Notes: generated by a model not told the origin, from the letters alone. DNA of 64,000 nt from Spirosoma terrae (GCF_010435915.1 NZ_JAAFZH010000004.1:124001-188000); one strand, 5' to 3'; positions 25,824 to 35,681 are shown, counted from the first letter of the stretch. Translations and numbers: made by a program.

Positions 25824-26780
25824 CTACTCAGGCTGAGATGATTCGCGTTTTTGCCAGTGATAAGCCACTATTGAATTCCGCCAAAAATATTTCTCAGCAG
25901 TGGTGGGGCCTTTAGACAGGAAGTAGTCACGAACAAGTCCCAGACCAACACCAAACGGTTTCCATTGATCACTGTTCGGCCAATCGCTGCCGTACAGCAA
26001 TCGATCTTCGCCAAATTGCTCAAAAATCTCGTCTAACCGGGATCGGTAAAAGTTAAGCGAGGTCGGGATCGTTCCGTCAACCCGACGTAAAACTTCAGAA
26101 ACCTTTACGAAGACCTGGAGCCGTTTTCCTAATTCTTTTAGAACGGTTTCGTATCGACTCTGGTCTGCTTTAGCCGTTGGTATGGTCATTTGTGGCAGAT
26201 GATCGACAATTACCTTTAAAGCTGGTACCTGGTCAGTTAACCGGAGAACGGCAGCCAGCAAGTCAGGGTTAGGATTAGCAGTATCCAGTACTAATCCTGC
26301 CTGTGCCAAATACCTGAGATCGTCTACAAACTGCGGGTTTGACAGCTGGGCAGAGAGGTTCCTTCCCCAAAGATTGCCGTACCGGATACCTCTAAACAGC
26401 GGGTTTCGCTTCAACCGATCAAGGTGCGGCCGAAAGTCAGGTGTTCCAGGCTCCAGATTTCCTATCATTCCAACAATCATCGGATCGTTAGCTGCTACGT
26501 CCAGCACCCACTGGTTATCGTCGACCCAGGGACTTGCCTCTACCACAATTGCGCCCACAATGCCGTGAGGCTTAGCAATCATTCTATACCGTTCAGGAAG
26601 GGCCGGTTGGTATAACTCACCATCCTTGGGCGTTGGCCACGGCACGCCTTGCTTACGTGTCGTATCGAATAAGTGAATGTGGGTGTCAATTATTGGAAAG
26701 GCTGCATTCGGCTGAGTGGTCAGCATAGGAAATAACGCCGTCGCGCTGGCCGTTGCGGCAAGAAAATCTCTGCGATTCAT
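25824..26780 (-). CDS. Tat-exported amidohydrolase (amidohydrolase 2 family)
   Basis: The 318-residue protein is a TIM-barrel metal-dependent hydrolase of the amidohydrolase-related family. The first-strand metal motif is IIDTHIHLFD near residue 31. Later strands show GAIVVEASPWVDDN, KVIVDHLPQ and RLLYGSDWPNS, the last carrying the expected Asp. The N-terminus MNRRDFLAATASATALFPML is a twin-arginine-type signal, so it probably acts in the periplasm. Relatives hydrolyse lactones or decarboxylate aromatic acids; the substrate is unknown. It is a single gene on the minus strand between pair 2 of tldD/tldE and the orphan small ORFs. Confidence 0.85.
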   Translation of the reverse strand: MNRRDFLAATASATALFPMLTTQPNAAFPIIDTHIHLFDTTRKQGVPWPTPKDGELYQPALPERYRMIAKPHGIVGAIVVEASPWVDDNQWVLDVAANDPMIVGMIGNLEPGTPDFRPHLDRLKRNPLFRGIRYGNLWGRNLSAQLSNPQFVDDLRYLAQAGLVLDTANPNPDLLAAVLRLTDQVPALKVIVDHLPQMTIPTAKADQSRYETVLKELGKRLQVFVKVSEVLRRVDGTIPTSLNFYRSRLDEIFEQFGEDRLLYGSDWPNSDQWKPFGVGLGLVRDYFLSKGPTTAEKYFWRNSIVAYHWQKRESSQPE

Positions 26781-27107
26781 AACTCTGAAACTACCCTTTT
26801 TAGCATAGAAATGGTGTCTAATGCCAAAGATTGCGCGTAGTAAGGTTTACTTATAGGGAGCTCCCTGCTACTCAATTCTTGAAACGGAAATGGTTTCTAA
26901 AATCAGGCAAGCTGAAAAATCAGCTTACGTATTTCTCTTTTAAACTTTCCAACTGGCAATAATGTGTACGGGAGGTCTGGAGAATCCACTACAGTGTAAT
27001 TAGTTAGCTATATCCTTACAGGCAGGCTACGCACATGCCCTTTCCAGTGTTGAAGTCTAATAAGCCTATTCACGAGTATAAGTCCAATTAGCGTTAGCTT
27101 GCAGATA
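26781..27107. other. Noncoding region between the amidohydrolase and a small ORF
   Basis: About 330 bases without a supported gene. I see no tRNA, clear terminator or promoter consensus. Confidence 0.45.
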
Positions 27108-27314
27108 TTAATAGGCCACAATGTCACCATTAGGACGGATGGTCAATTCATCCTCAAAATCAATAATCACTACGCTAACATCGCGAACACCCGGGTTTTG
27201 TTGAACAAATCGATGCATAGCCATTTCCTGGCTACTATTTAGATAAGCCTTCCTCACAGGCTTTGGAGAGATCGAACCATAGCCTGTGATAATGACCAGC
27301 GTGTTGATTGCCAT
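27108..27314 (-). CDS. Small hypothetical protein
   Basis: The frame encodes 68 residues with no recognised domain: a hydrophobic first strand (NTLVIITGYGSI), a basic middle and an acidic end (VVIIDFEDELTIRPNGDIVAY). The amphipathic strand pattern and the ATG start make it a plausible small gene. It stands alone, with more than 300 bases of noncoding sequence on each side. No function can be offered. Confidence 0.45.
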   Translation of the reverse strand: MAINTLVIITGYGSISPKPVRKAYLNSSQEMAMHRFVQQNPGVRDVSVVIIDFEDELTIRPNGDIVAY

Positions 27315-27758
27315 AAAGTACTAACTGATTAAAACATGAAGAATTCTTTTAATGATCTTTAGGTGCAGGCAAATACTTGCTACGTTTATCAAGGTTGTGA
27401 ACGTAACGAATAAGATAGCATGTAGGCAACGAACATTGTTTATTTCAGTTTAAGCAAAATGTATACATACTCGCCATTGTCTCGTCACGGACTATTTAGA
27501 CTCCACTGACTTACCAGCTAATCTAGTGAGCATCGTAGTGCTTTCATTACAACTTGTTCTTGCTTGCCTGATTCCCACCAGACCGGGTTTAAAGTAGAAC
27601 ACAATTGGCATGAAAACGCTTTATTTATTTTCAAGACTAGTTTTCAAAAAGTCTTAATACGTTTATAATTAAATACCTTTCTAATCCTGCAATTATTTTA
27701 GACATTACCCCGTTCTCACTGTAACAGCTTTGCTGCATACGTACTTACCGGCAGTCAA
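27315..27758. other. Noncoding region between divergent small genes
   Basis: About 440 AT-rich bases separate the minus-strand 68-residue gene from the plus-strand 171-residue gene. It must contain both promoters, but no exact consensus is clear and no hairpin stands out. Confidence 0.45.
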
Positions 27759-28274
27759 ATGTCGTTGGTTATGATCAACTACCCCGACAGCATATGGACT
27801 AAGCCACAATTGATTGATCATCTGGAGCAGTTGGCTTACTTCTTCAAATCCAGGGTCTTTCTCCCTTCAGTGCCCTTCACATTTCAGAACCAGATCGACT
27901 GGATTGAACTGATTAGAGGAGTAAGCGATTTGCTTCGGCAGACGGCTATGGCAGGAAATCGCATTTGTTTTACCGATGAGGTGAATGATCAGGATCAACA
28001 GCAGGATATAACTAGTTTGCTGGATAAGATGCGGCAGATGGCCTACGTCGTTAAATCAACGGCACTTGACCATGAGCAATTAACCATTATCTCTCCTACG
28101 TTCAATCAGGTTATTGGCGTTGGGTCAGGTTACTTTGCCAACGGCTTATACTTCGCCTGCCCCTATCCAAATGAAAGAGCTTTTTTCATTGGTAGGGATC
28201 GAGTTTACTTTTATCGTCACCTGATGCGTGCTTATCTGGAAGCCGGGCAATTCTTACTTTCAGAACAAATCTGA
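27759..28274 (+). CDS. Hypothetical protein of 171 residues
   Basis: I do not recognise this protein. It is soluble, moderately acidic, and its composition looks like a real coding sequence, with DLLRQTAMAGNRICFTDEVN in the middle and YFANGLYFACPYPNERAFFI toward the end. There is no signal peptide or membrane segment. A second in-frame ATG five codons in is an alternative start. It lies in a gene-poor region with other orphan ORFs, and its neighbours give no clue to its job. Confidence 0.6.
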   Translation: MSLVMINYPDSIWTKPQLIDHLEQLAYFFKSRVFLPSVPFTFQNQIDWIELIRGVSDLLRQTAMAGNRICFTDEVNDQDQQQDITSLLDKMRQMAYVVKSTALDHEQLTIISPTFNQVIGVGSGYFANGLYFACPYPNERAFFIGRDRVYFYRHLMRAYLEAGQFLLSEQI

Positions 28275-28795
28275 TAACTGATTGAACTGCCATCAACTTA
28301 TCAATATATTATCCGTCAACCAAGTACAGACCGTGGCTTTAAAGAATAATCTGAATATCAAACATTTCCGGCATTCAGGTGTTCATATACTAGTGGCCTT
28401 GCTACGTTTGCCATACTGATTAATTCGTCGACGCTTCACAACCAGCGGTCACGAACTTTCTACTTTGCTTAGTCACCTTTCGACTCCGTATTTCCCGGTA
28501 CTTACCAATACTCAATTCATTCGGATACCTAAACCAGCTAATCGTATAGACCTGCCCTGCCAGTTCTATTTCGTGCAGACTATTAACCAACATCGTTAAT
28601 TGGTACTCTAGCTATCCTCATGGAATTCCTGTTTACTGTAATGCTTTGTATGACGTTACCCCATACTGACAGCTTACGGAGTTAGCGTCTTTTGTAAAAT
28701 AGATACTATACAGAGCAACACGTAGAGAGTCAACTGGCAAGTAACTATGCTTAGCGTAGAAAACCGTTTTAATTTATCATTAACCCAATAAAGCG
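28275..28795. other. Noncoding region between two orphan small genes
   Basis: About 520 bases with frequent stops in all frames. No RNA gene, repeat or degraded coding sequence could be identified. Confidence 0.45.
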
Positions 28796-29029
28796 ATGCG
28801 AATCAACTTCAATGATCTCTTCACGGTGACTGATGCAGTCGTAATCCCGAAAGTGTTGATCAATATTATGAGTGTAATCCGGGGCGGCCCAGAATTACGT
28901 TTAGCCAAAGACACATGGACTATTAATGGTGTAGACCCTGTTAGCTGGCAGAACAAAGACTTAATTGTTGATATACGCAATGGCAGCCAGGGAAAGGAGT
29001 ATTATATACTAGGTTTAGCTGTGGTCTGA
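28796..29029 (+). CDS. Small hypothetical protein
   Basis: This 77-residue product has no recognised family. The N-terminal half is hydrophobic and valine-rich (DAVVIPKVLINIMSVI), and the second half includes WTINGVDPVSWQNKDLIVDI and a final GLAVV strand. No signal peptide is obvious. It starts with ATG and stands alone. The chance that it is a real gene is moderate. Confidence 0.45.
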   Translation: MRINFNDLFTVTDAVVIPKVLINIMSVIRGGPELRLAKDTWTINGVDPVSWQNKDLIVDIRNGSQGKEYYILGLAVV

Positions 29030-29374
29030 TTGCCGTGGCCCTATATATGCAGTTATTACTTTAAGAGGACAGTTACCTTGATCCTTTATCAACAGCATTC
29101 ATCTTGTCATAAATCATTCGCTGAAACAAACTGCCTTTACTTGGCTTTGGCCTACCGTGAGCATATTCACTTGCGGTAGGCTTTCCATGTTGACAGTCTA
29201 TTTTTGTTTAATTCGGTTTTTGTTCAGCGGGAAGTTTCAACTAAAGTTTGACATCCAATTATTGACAGATCTCTTTGATATTGGTCTGATCAGTTTTCAT
29301 CTCGACACGACTATCCATCACAAACATAACGACCTTTGGCAAGCCCTGTTCGATGAAAATCACTAAAAAGCTTT
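29030..29374. other. Mostly noncoding region upstream of the bestrophin gene
   Basis: About 345 bases. A 69-codon GTG-initiated frame lies at 29157-29366, but it has no recognisable domain and I do not call it. The promoter of the bestrophin gene is expected here, without a clear consensus. Confidence 0.4.
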
Positions 29375-30271
29375 ATGCTACTAAATAATAAAATTTCATT
29401 ATCATTCTTCATAAAGAATATACTTCGTCAGGCATTACTTATTTTCTTGTTTGCCAACCTTATTGTTCTACTCAAACTCTATAGTCCCTTGGTTTTGGTG
29501 ATCCCAATCACCATTGCTGTTATACTTGGCACCTGCATTGCTTTGCTACTGGCATTTCGCACCAATCAAGCCTACGACCGCTGGTGGGAAGCCAGAACCG
29601 CCTGGGGTGCAATTGTCAACGACAGCCGTAGCTTAATCCGTCAACTTCAAATGTTTCTTACCGAAGAGCCAGACAATGAGTCACTGCTACACTCCTTTGT
29701 TGAGCGTCAATGCGCCTGGTGCTTTGTACTGGGCGACACCCTGCGGGGTCAGGACATAACTGATCGATTACACAAGTTCCTACCATTATCTGATCAACAG
29801 CGCGTAAATAGGTCAACCAATAAACCGAATGCCATCTTATTAGATCATGGCCTGGCCATTCGAAGGCTCTATCAAAACCAACAGCTAACTGATTTTCAGA
29901 TGGTTCAGCTAAGCACAACGCTTAACAACCTCACGGATTCAATGGGACGATGTGAACGAATAAAAAGCACGGTATTCCCCAGAACCTATACGTTTAATAT
30001 GCAGGTATTTATTTACTTGTTTGCTACGATTCTCCCCTTCTGTTTCGATTCAATACATTATCTTCTGGATGTACCTCTGGTCACCCTTCTCTCCTCAGCT
30101 TTCATTCTGATTGAGAAAAGTGCCATTCAATTGCAAGACCCCTTTGAGAATCAGCCTACCGATACACCGATGACTACAATCGCACAAAAGATTGAAGCTG
30201 ATCTTAAGAGCATGACGGCCTATCCAACAAGTCCGGCTAAACAAATTACTCAAACCTACTACTCGCTGTAG
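29375..30271 (+). CDS. Bestrophin-like membrane protein
   Basis: The 298-residue product matches the bacterial bestrophin (UPF0187) family, which forms anion or cation channels in the inner membrane. Two N-terminal membrane segments precede the family signature AFRTNQAYDRWWEARTAWG at about residues 69-87. A later segment around QVFIYLFATILPFCFDSI and IHYLLDVPLVTLLSSAFILI forms the other membrane helices, followed by DPFENQPTDTPM, also typical. The gene is alone on the plus strand, with the HD-domain gene converging from the right. Confidence 0.9.
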   Translation: MLLNNKISLSFFIKNILRQALLIFLFANLIVLLKLYSPLVLVIPITIAVILGTCIALLLAFRTNQAYDRWWEARTAWGAIVNDSRSLIRQLQMFLTEEPDNESLLHSFVERQCAWCFVLGDTLRGQDITDRLHKFLPLSDQQRVNRSTNKPNAILLDHGLAIRRLYQNQQLTDFQMVQLSTTLNNLTDSMGRCERIKSTVFPRTYTFNMQVFIYLFATILPFCFDSIHYLLDVPLVTLLSSAFILIEKSAIQLQDPFENQPTDTPMTTIAQKIEADLKSMTAYPTSPAKQITQTYYSL

Positions 30272-30326
30272 GCTTGACCATTTATAACCAATTATCTAAA
30301 TCTGGACTCAGCAGCAAAACACTCCC

Positions 30327-30917
30327 CTACTTCTTTAAGATTCCTCTCTCAACACTGTCGTTAATGAGCTGTTCGGCATATTGCCAGATCCGCTCAGATC
30401 CTTGTTTGATCACCTGCTTTTTGGTATACACTTTCTCATAGTTCACGCCAAACTCATTCCAGGTACCGCCGTTATTCGACGTATTTTGGAGAAGTGGTTC
30501 CAGGCGGTCCATAGCTCGGGCAAACTTGGCTTCGTCCGTTTGCCCCTCTTCAAACTCTTCCCATATGGCTATTAAGTCATTAGCCTGATCATCAGGCAGT
30601 AGCCCAAAAATTCGTCTGGCTGCTTTTCTTTCTTCTTCGGTATTGACATGGTTCTTTTGCGTATCGTAGATAAAGGTGTCACCCGCGTCAATTTCAACAA
30701 TGTCATGAATCAGGAGCATCTTAATGACCTTCAGCAGGTTAATAGGCGCATTCGCATGATCGGCCAGAACAATAGCCATCAGAGACAGATGCCAGCTATG
30801 TTCTGCATCATTCTCGTTTCGATCACTGTTCAACAACTTTGTTTTACGAAGAATGTATTTCAGCTTGTCCACTTCCTTGATGAACTCAATTTGCCGTAGG
30901 AGATTCGTAGGTTCCAT
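30327..30917 (-). CDS. HD-domain hydrolase, 5'-deoxynucleotidase (YfbR/HDDC2) type
   Basis: From the ATG at 30917 the product has 196 residues. It carries the HD-superfamily metal residues: His in AEHSWHLS at residues 40-43, the His71-Asp72 pair in LIHDIVEIDAGD and a later Asp in ARAMDRLEPLL. This arrangement is typical of YfbR and HDDC2 proteins that remove the phosphate from deoxynucleoside 5'-monophosphates. The frame is open to an ATG at 30983, but the extra residues (MPIGNCVYNPATQL) do not look like part of the family. A Crp/Fnr regulator gene lies just upstream, 75 bases from this start. Confidence 0.85.
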   Translation of the reverse strand: MEPTNLLRQIEFIKEVDKLKYILRKTKLLNSDRNENDAEHSWHLSLMAIVLADHANAPINLLKVIKMLLIHDIVEIDAGDTFIYDTQKNHVNTEEERKAARRIFGLLPDDQANDLIAIWEEFEEGQTDEAKFARAMDRLEPLLQNTSNNGGTWNEFGVNYEKVYTKKQVIKQGSERIWQYAEQLINDSVERGILKK

Positions 30918-30992
30918 CTGTCTCGTTTTAATGATGGAGCAAAGTTGCGTGGCAGGGTTGTAAACACAATTGCCAATTGGCAAGAAATACGG

Positions 30993-31562
30993 TTAGAGTA
31001 TATTTTTCCGTATTCTGCTAAGCGAGGATGGGGTAATCCCCAGATACGAAGCCAGCATATTGAGCGGAACACGATTGGCCAGCCCCGGATAATGGTCTAG
31101 AAAATTCAGGTATCTTTTTTGAGCATCCTGTACCAGCATATTACTGGTAAACTTCAACTTATTTTCCAGTACGTAGGATGTAATTTTAACGAATATATCG
31201 TCCCAGCCAGGGATGCGAGCAGAAAGCAGCGAAAAGTCTTCTTTGGAAAAAACCAGAAGCCGACAATCCGTAATGGCTTCAATGTATTCGGCGGAAGGAA
31301 TTTCATCCCGAAAACTGTTGATGTCTACCACAAACCGATTTTCATACACAAAATACCGGGTGAAACTGTCGCCTAGTTTATCGTAGTAACAGACCCGCAA
31401 AATCCCGTCCGTTACGTATCCGATCTGGGTCGACACTTTTCCTGCTTCGGCAAAGTACGCTCCTTTGGCCACAGTTCTGATGTTGGCCTTTGATCGAATT
31501 AGCTCCTGCTGATGAGCGTTTATATACCCAAACTGGAGCAAATAAGTGATCAGTTCTTCCAT
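30993..31562 (-). CDS. Crp/Fnr-family transcriptional regulator
   Basis: The 189-residue protein has a cyclic-nucleotide-binding-type beta barrel in its first 120 residues (GAYFAEAGKVSTQIGYVTDG, then YIEAITDCRLLVFSKEDF). A helix-turn-helix at the C-terminus reads LNMLASYLGITPSSLSRIRK. The Arg-Ser pair needed for cAMP binding is not evident, so the ligand is unknown, as for many Bacteroidota members. It may control the divergent or neighbouring genes. The closest downstream gene is the HD hydrolase, about 75 bases away on the same strand. Confidence 0.87.
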   Translation of the reverse strand: MEELITYLLQFGYINAHQQELIRSKANIRTVAKGAYFAEAGKVSTQIGYVTDGILRVCYYDKLGDSFTRYFVYENRFVVDINSFRDEIPSAEYIEAITDCRLLVFSKEDFSLLSARIPGWDDIFVKITSYVLENKLKFTSNMLVQDAQKRYLNFLDHYPGLANRVPLNMLASYLGITPSSLSRIRKNIL

Positions 31563-31639
31563 TGACCAAAGCTATTAAGTAATGCGTAAACATTCCTGTT
31601 CTAGTTTAACAGTAATGGCAGTTGGCATTTCCTATTCGC

Positions 31640-34093
31640 TCACTCGCTCTTTAATACGTCTACTGGATTACTCTTAGCCGCCTTCATTGTCTGCGACCCG
31701 ATCAGGATGATAGCAATGAACAAGACCGCCATTAAACCAACAAACAATTCAGCAACCCGCACGGGTGTATGATACGGGAAATTGGCCAGGACAACGTTAT
31801 CGAAAAAAAGGTACGTTATCGGTAACGCTATGAGCGCTGCTATCGACAGTTGTATGAAAAACCCACGGCTTAATAAGTAGACAAGATTACCGGAGCTGGC
31901 ACCCAAAACTTTACGAACACCAATCTCCTTCAGTCGGGTTTCTGTGGTGTAAGCTACCATGCCAAACAAACCCATCGATGCAATAGAAATAGCGAGAAAA
32001 GACAGAAATCCAATGATTTTGAGTAAGGTTGAGTACTCGCTATAAGCTTCTTCTATAGCTTCTTCATAGAATTCAGCCTGAAATGGGTGAACAGAATCAA
32101 TCTCTTTCCAGGCTGACTCAATCCTCGCCCTGGTAGCCAGCAGGTTCGTGCTGTGTATTTTAGCATTAATCACGGCCCGATCTTCGGGTGTCCAGTGCAT
32201 GAAGGCTACCGGGCCGATCAGATTGTCGATCTTGCCGTAGTGAAAGTCTTTGATGACACCAACAATGGTCATTTTGCGGGTCCCCTGGAGATTATTAAAC
32301 GTGATTTGCTGCCCAACAGCTTTCTCAGGATCGTTGTTGCCTATATTAAATCGTTTCATAAGTTGCTGGTTAACAATCACCTCCGTAGCGGCTTTAGCCG
32401 TAGTGGGCCGCGCCATAAAGTTTCCTCCCGCAGCAAGTTTATATTGATGCAGCGGCAGGTAGTTTTCATCAACGTGGTTAGTCATCACCAAGACCGAATC
32501 ACGCGAATCGTTGTATTTCATGTAGCCGCCCCAGGCATTTCCAACACTGGTGACGATTAATGATCGGGACAAAGCGGTCACGCCGGGTATCTCGCTGAGT
32601 TTCTTCAGAAACACATCCGATTTATTACCCTGCATATTAATATTCAGAATGTTTTCGGTATTGAATCCCAGATCGAATGCCAGTATGCTTTTATACTGCA
32701 CATAGCCTATGGCGGTGGTTGTGATAAAAATCAGGGTAAGCGTATATTGAACCACCACTAACGTTCGGCGGAGAGTCAGGTGTTTAAATACTGTCAACGG
32801 CTGGTGCGACGGGGCTGACATAGTTCTAAGCGCACTAATCGTATTGATTTTCGAAAAAAACAGAGCAGGCATAAAGCCAGCCATAGCCCCCATAATCAAT
32901 GCAAAGACGACAAAGGTCATGATCATAGCCGGAGTGAGTTGAAGCTTCACCATTTGTTGCATCTCCGGGGCCAGACTGATCAGCACTGGCCGCAGGACCA
33001 GAAACATAACGATTGCCAAACCAAGAGCAGCCAGTGAGATCAGAATCGATTCCGCCAGAAATTGTTGCCGTATCTGCCCTTTTTCTGCTCCAATCGCTTT
33101 GCGAAGGCCGATTTCTTTAAAGCGACGCATGGCTCGCGCCATCGAAAGATTGGTATAGTTGAAACACGCCGATAAAATCACCACGAGGGCAAGGCCAATG
33201 AGTATCCAAAGGACACGTGGAGACATATGAGGACTCTCCGACCCAGGCCCTCCCTCCGACGGACTAAACTTCTCGCCAACCACAATCTTGTATAATGGTA
33301 ATAGCTCAAGTTGGATCTGCGAATTTTCTTCAGCGCGATTTTCCTGTGTGGCAATAGCATCGAGCTGCGACTGGATAGAGGTCATATCGACCGTTGGAGA
33401 CAGGCGGAGGTATACCGTGTTCGACGACATGCTAGTCCATTTCTGAAAATCGCTGTCGTTTTTATGAAGTTGCTCCGCCGTCGATAGTGATACCAGCGCA
33501 TCAAAATGAATGTGCGAGAAAAAAGGAATGTCCTTCATTACGCCAGTCACCCGATAGGAAAGCGTATCGAATCGGATCGCTTTGCCCAGTGCCTGTTCAC
33601 TACCGAAGAGTTTTCGGGCAGAGGTTTCCGTCAGAACAATCGAGTAAGGATCATGCAATACCGTTTTGGGGTTGCCTTCCAGCATCGGAAATGTAAAGAC
33701 TCTGAAAAAGGATGGTTCCGCCCAGAATCCCTTAATAGGAAACGTATTGCTCCCAACCGTTGCATCCTGCGAAAAATCATTACGTAGAATAGCCACCTCG
33801 TCAATGCCTTTCACCTTCTGGCTAATAAGCTTACCCGCTTTTATCGATGTGGTGGCAAACTTGCTGACGGGTTGCGTTTTACTTCGCTCACCTCTGAACG
33901 TCGCTACGCTGCTAATGCGATAGATCCTGTCACCATCCGTATGGAACCTATCGTAGGAACGCAGGTCGAACAGGAAGGCAATCAGTAGCAGACCAACAGA
34001 CATGCTGAGGGCAAGGCCAGCCATATTGATGAATGAAAACAGCTTGTTTTTCATCAGGTTGCGTCTCGCCGTTTTAATGTAGCTTCCGATCAT
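31640..34093 (-). CDS. FtsX/MacB-type ABC transporter permease
   Basis: The 817-residue protein has the Bacteroidota double-FtsX layout: an N-terminal membrane segment (about 20-42), a MacB-like periplasmic domain, three segments between about 290 and 420, one more near 440, a second periplasmic domain and three C-terminal segments. Conserved turns include FTNLSMARAMRRFKEIGLRK-like and EIGVRKVLGASSGNLVYLLS, characteristic of MacB permeases. No ATPase gene is next to it. It is clearly paralogous to residues 81-878 of the permease at 58282-60918, but lacks that protein's PadR-linked prefix. It likely exports peptides or lipids or signals mechanically. Confidence 0.9.
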   Translation of the reverse strand: MIGSYIKTARRNLMKNKLFSFINMAGLALSMSVGLLLIAFLFDLRSYDRFHTDGDRIYRISSVATFRGERSKTQPVSKFATTSIKAGKLISQKVKGIDEVAILRNDFSQDATVGSNTFPIKGFWAEPSFFRVFTFPMLEGNPKTVLHDPYSIVLTETSARKLFGSEQALGKAIRFDTLSYRVTGVMKDIPFFSHIHFDALVSLSTAEQLHKNDSDFQKWTSMSSNTVYLRLSPTVDMTSIQSQLDAIATQENRAEENSQIQLELLPLYKIVVGEKFSPSEGGPGSESPHMSPRVLWILIGLALVVILSACFNYTNLSMARAMRRFKEIGLRKAIGAEKGQIRQQFLAESILISLAALGLAIVMFLVLRPVLISLAPEMQQMVKLQLTPAMIMTFVVFALIMGAMAGFMPALFFSKINTISALRTMSAPSHQPLTVFKHLTLRRTLVVVQYTLTLIFITTTAIGYVQYKSILAFDLGFNTENILNINMQGNKSDVFLKKLSEIPGVTALSRSLIVTSVGNAWGGYMKYNDSRDSVLVMTNHVDENYLPLHQYKLAAGGNFMARPTTAKAATEVIVNQQLMKRFNIGNNDPEKAVGQQITFNNLQGTRKMTIVGVIKDFHYGKIDNLIGPVAFMHWTPEDRAVINAKIHSTNLLATRARIESAWKEIDSVHPFQAEFYEEAIEEAYSEYSTLLKIIGFLSFLAISIASMGLFGMVAYTTETRLKEIGVRKVLGASSGNLVYLLSRGFFIQLSIAALIALPITYLFFDNVVLANFPYHTPVRVAELFVGLMAVLFIAIILIGSQTMKAAKSNPVDVLKSE

Positions 34094-34269
34094 GAGTCAG
34101 TTGATTACAGAGTTTCCAGAAGTTGGGGCAGCCAACCTGCGACAAGAATAGCTCACTCGCCGAAGCTCTATGAAAAAATGGGATGAACCAATCGAAAAAT
34201 GGGACGAAAAAAGCTCATAGATGGCTCAGCCATGACGTTTTTCCTGAAACACGATACGTATAAAACAAG

Positions 34270-34299
34270 GAAGCCATCGGCAAACGTACCGATGGCTTC
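34270..34299 (-). terminator. Terminator after tldE3
   Basis: A perfect 11-bp stem (GAAGCCATCGG / CCGATGGCTTC) with an 8-base loop lies 20 bases past the tldE3 stop on the minus strand and is followed there by CTTGTTTTATA. It separates the third pair from the permease gene downstream. Confidence 0.7.
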
Positions 34300-34319
34300 T
34301 ACTACGTAATAAACTAAGC

Positions 34320-35681
34320 TTATACCGCGTCAGACAAACTGGTGAATGTAAAGTCACGAATTTTCATGGGTGGAATCATGCTGTTATTAACCCGCTGGGG
34401 AGTTCCCATAGCTTCAACGTTATTGAGCATGATTACCGGGCTCTCGTTGAAACGGAAATTCTTCACCGGGAACTTGATCTGACCGTTTTCAATGTAGAAC
34501 GTCCCGTCGCGGGTAAGGCCCGTCTGGACCAGCGTTTGAGGATCAACCATCCGGATATACCAGAAACGCGTCACCAGAATACCTTTATCTGTACTTTTGA
34601 TCAAATCAGCTAATGACTGGTTGCCACCCTGGATAATAATTCCAAACGAGCCGGGTGTCGGTTTTACGCCTTTTTTGTCGGCCCAATAGCGTGAGTAGCT
34701 CAGGTTCTTAACGATCCCGTTTTCGACCCATACGATTTTTTCATTCGGGCGACCATCTACACCGGCACCGCCACCAAAACCACCACCACCGCCCCCACGG
34801 CCACCGCCACCACCAATGAATGGAGAACCAGGTGCGTCGGGGTTCATCGGATCAGAATAAATCGTTACGCGCTCATCGAACAGCTTTTCGCCCAGCCGCG
34901 TACCACCGCCTTTTTTCGACAGGAAGCTACGTCCTTCATCGGCTGTACGCGCATCCATGTTGAAACGAAGCAGATCGCCAGCCGCCGTAGGTTCAAGAAT
35001 AACGGTATACTTTCCAGGTTCCAGGGCACGCGCATTTTTCGAGGCCAGCGCTTTCTGCATGGCAATCTCAGTAAATGCCTTCGAATTTAATTTTGATACG
35101 TCATTAAAGTCGCGCGCTATGTATCCAGAACCAGTACCGTCGGCGGTGCGGGTTGTAACCGAAAAATCAACTGACGTTGCCCGATTATAGCCGAATAAGC
35201 CTTTGCTGGTCGCAATAGCCGTAAAGCCCGTTGTATCTTCCAGATAACCAGCAGCCGTCAGGTCTTTTTTAGCACAGGGATCGATACTATCAAAAGCGGC
35301 CTGCGCCCGGTAATCGGGGTTAATCTGCGCAGTTTTTTCACTGTAGGTTGGGGTATCCAGATACTTCTGTGGACCCAACATAGGCATATATTCTGGGTTT
35401 TCGGGCGCTAATCGGGCAATTTCTTCGGCCCGACGAACCGTTTTTTCCAACGACGCATCGTCAAACTCGTTGATAGTTGCCGATCCGACCCGTTTGCCAA
35501 AAACGGAGGTTATCGATAAGCCCAGATTATCAGTTTCGCCACTTGTCGACACCGTGTTTCGGGCATACCGAATGTTTCCGGTACGTCCTCCACTCAGGCT
35601 GGCGCTCATTTCATCGGCTTTGGAAAAGGATAACACCTTGTCCAGAATCTTTTTTGCTTCTTCTTTGGATAAGATTGCCAT
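34320..35681 (-). CDS. tldE: TldE/PmbA-like protease subunit (pair 3)
   Basis: The 453-residue TldE-like protein starts MAILSKEEAKKILDKVLSFS, has no signal peptide and ends PPMKIRDFTFTSLSDAV. It shares the family core with the two other TldE copies. Its variable loop after SDPMNPDAPGSPFIGG is a striking glycine tract (GGGGRGGGGGGFGGGAG), the longest of the three. It has no HExxxH motif. It lies 88 bases downstream of its tldD partner and is followed by a terminator, so pair 3 is probably a separate two-gene transcript. Confidence 0.9.
   Translation of the reverse strand: MAILSKEEAKKILDKVLSFSKADEMSASLSGGRTGNIRYARNTVSTSGETDNLGLSITSVFGKRVGSATINEFDDASLEKTVRRAEEIARLAPENPEYMPMLGPQKYLDTPTYSEKTAQINPDYRAQAAFDSIDPCAKKDLTAAGYLEDTTGFTAIATSKGLFGYNRATSVDFSVTTRTADGTGSGYIARDFNDVSKLNSKAFTEIAMQKALASKNARALEPGKYTVILEPTAAGDLLRFNMDARTADEGRSFLSKKGGGTRLGEKLFDERVTIYSDPMNPDAPGSPFIGGGGGRGGGGGGFGGGAGVDGRPNEKIVWVENGIVKNLSYSRYWADKKGVKPTPGSFGIIIQGGNQSLADLIKSTDKGILVTRFWYIRMVDPQTLVQTGLTRDGTFYIENGQIKFPVKNFRFNESPVIMLNNVEAMGTPQRVNNSMIPPMKIRDFTFTSLSDAV

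Noticed and set aside
29157-29366. A 69-codon frame before the bestrophin gene
   Set aside because: It starts with GTG, has no recognisable domain and the residues do not form a convincing protein; treated as noncoding.
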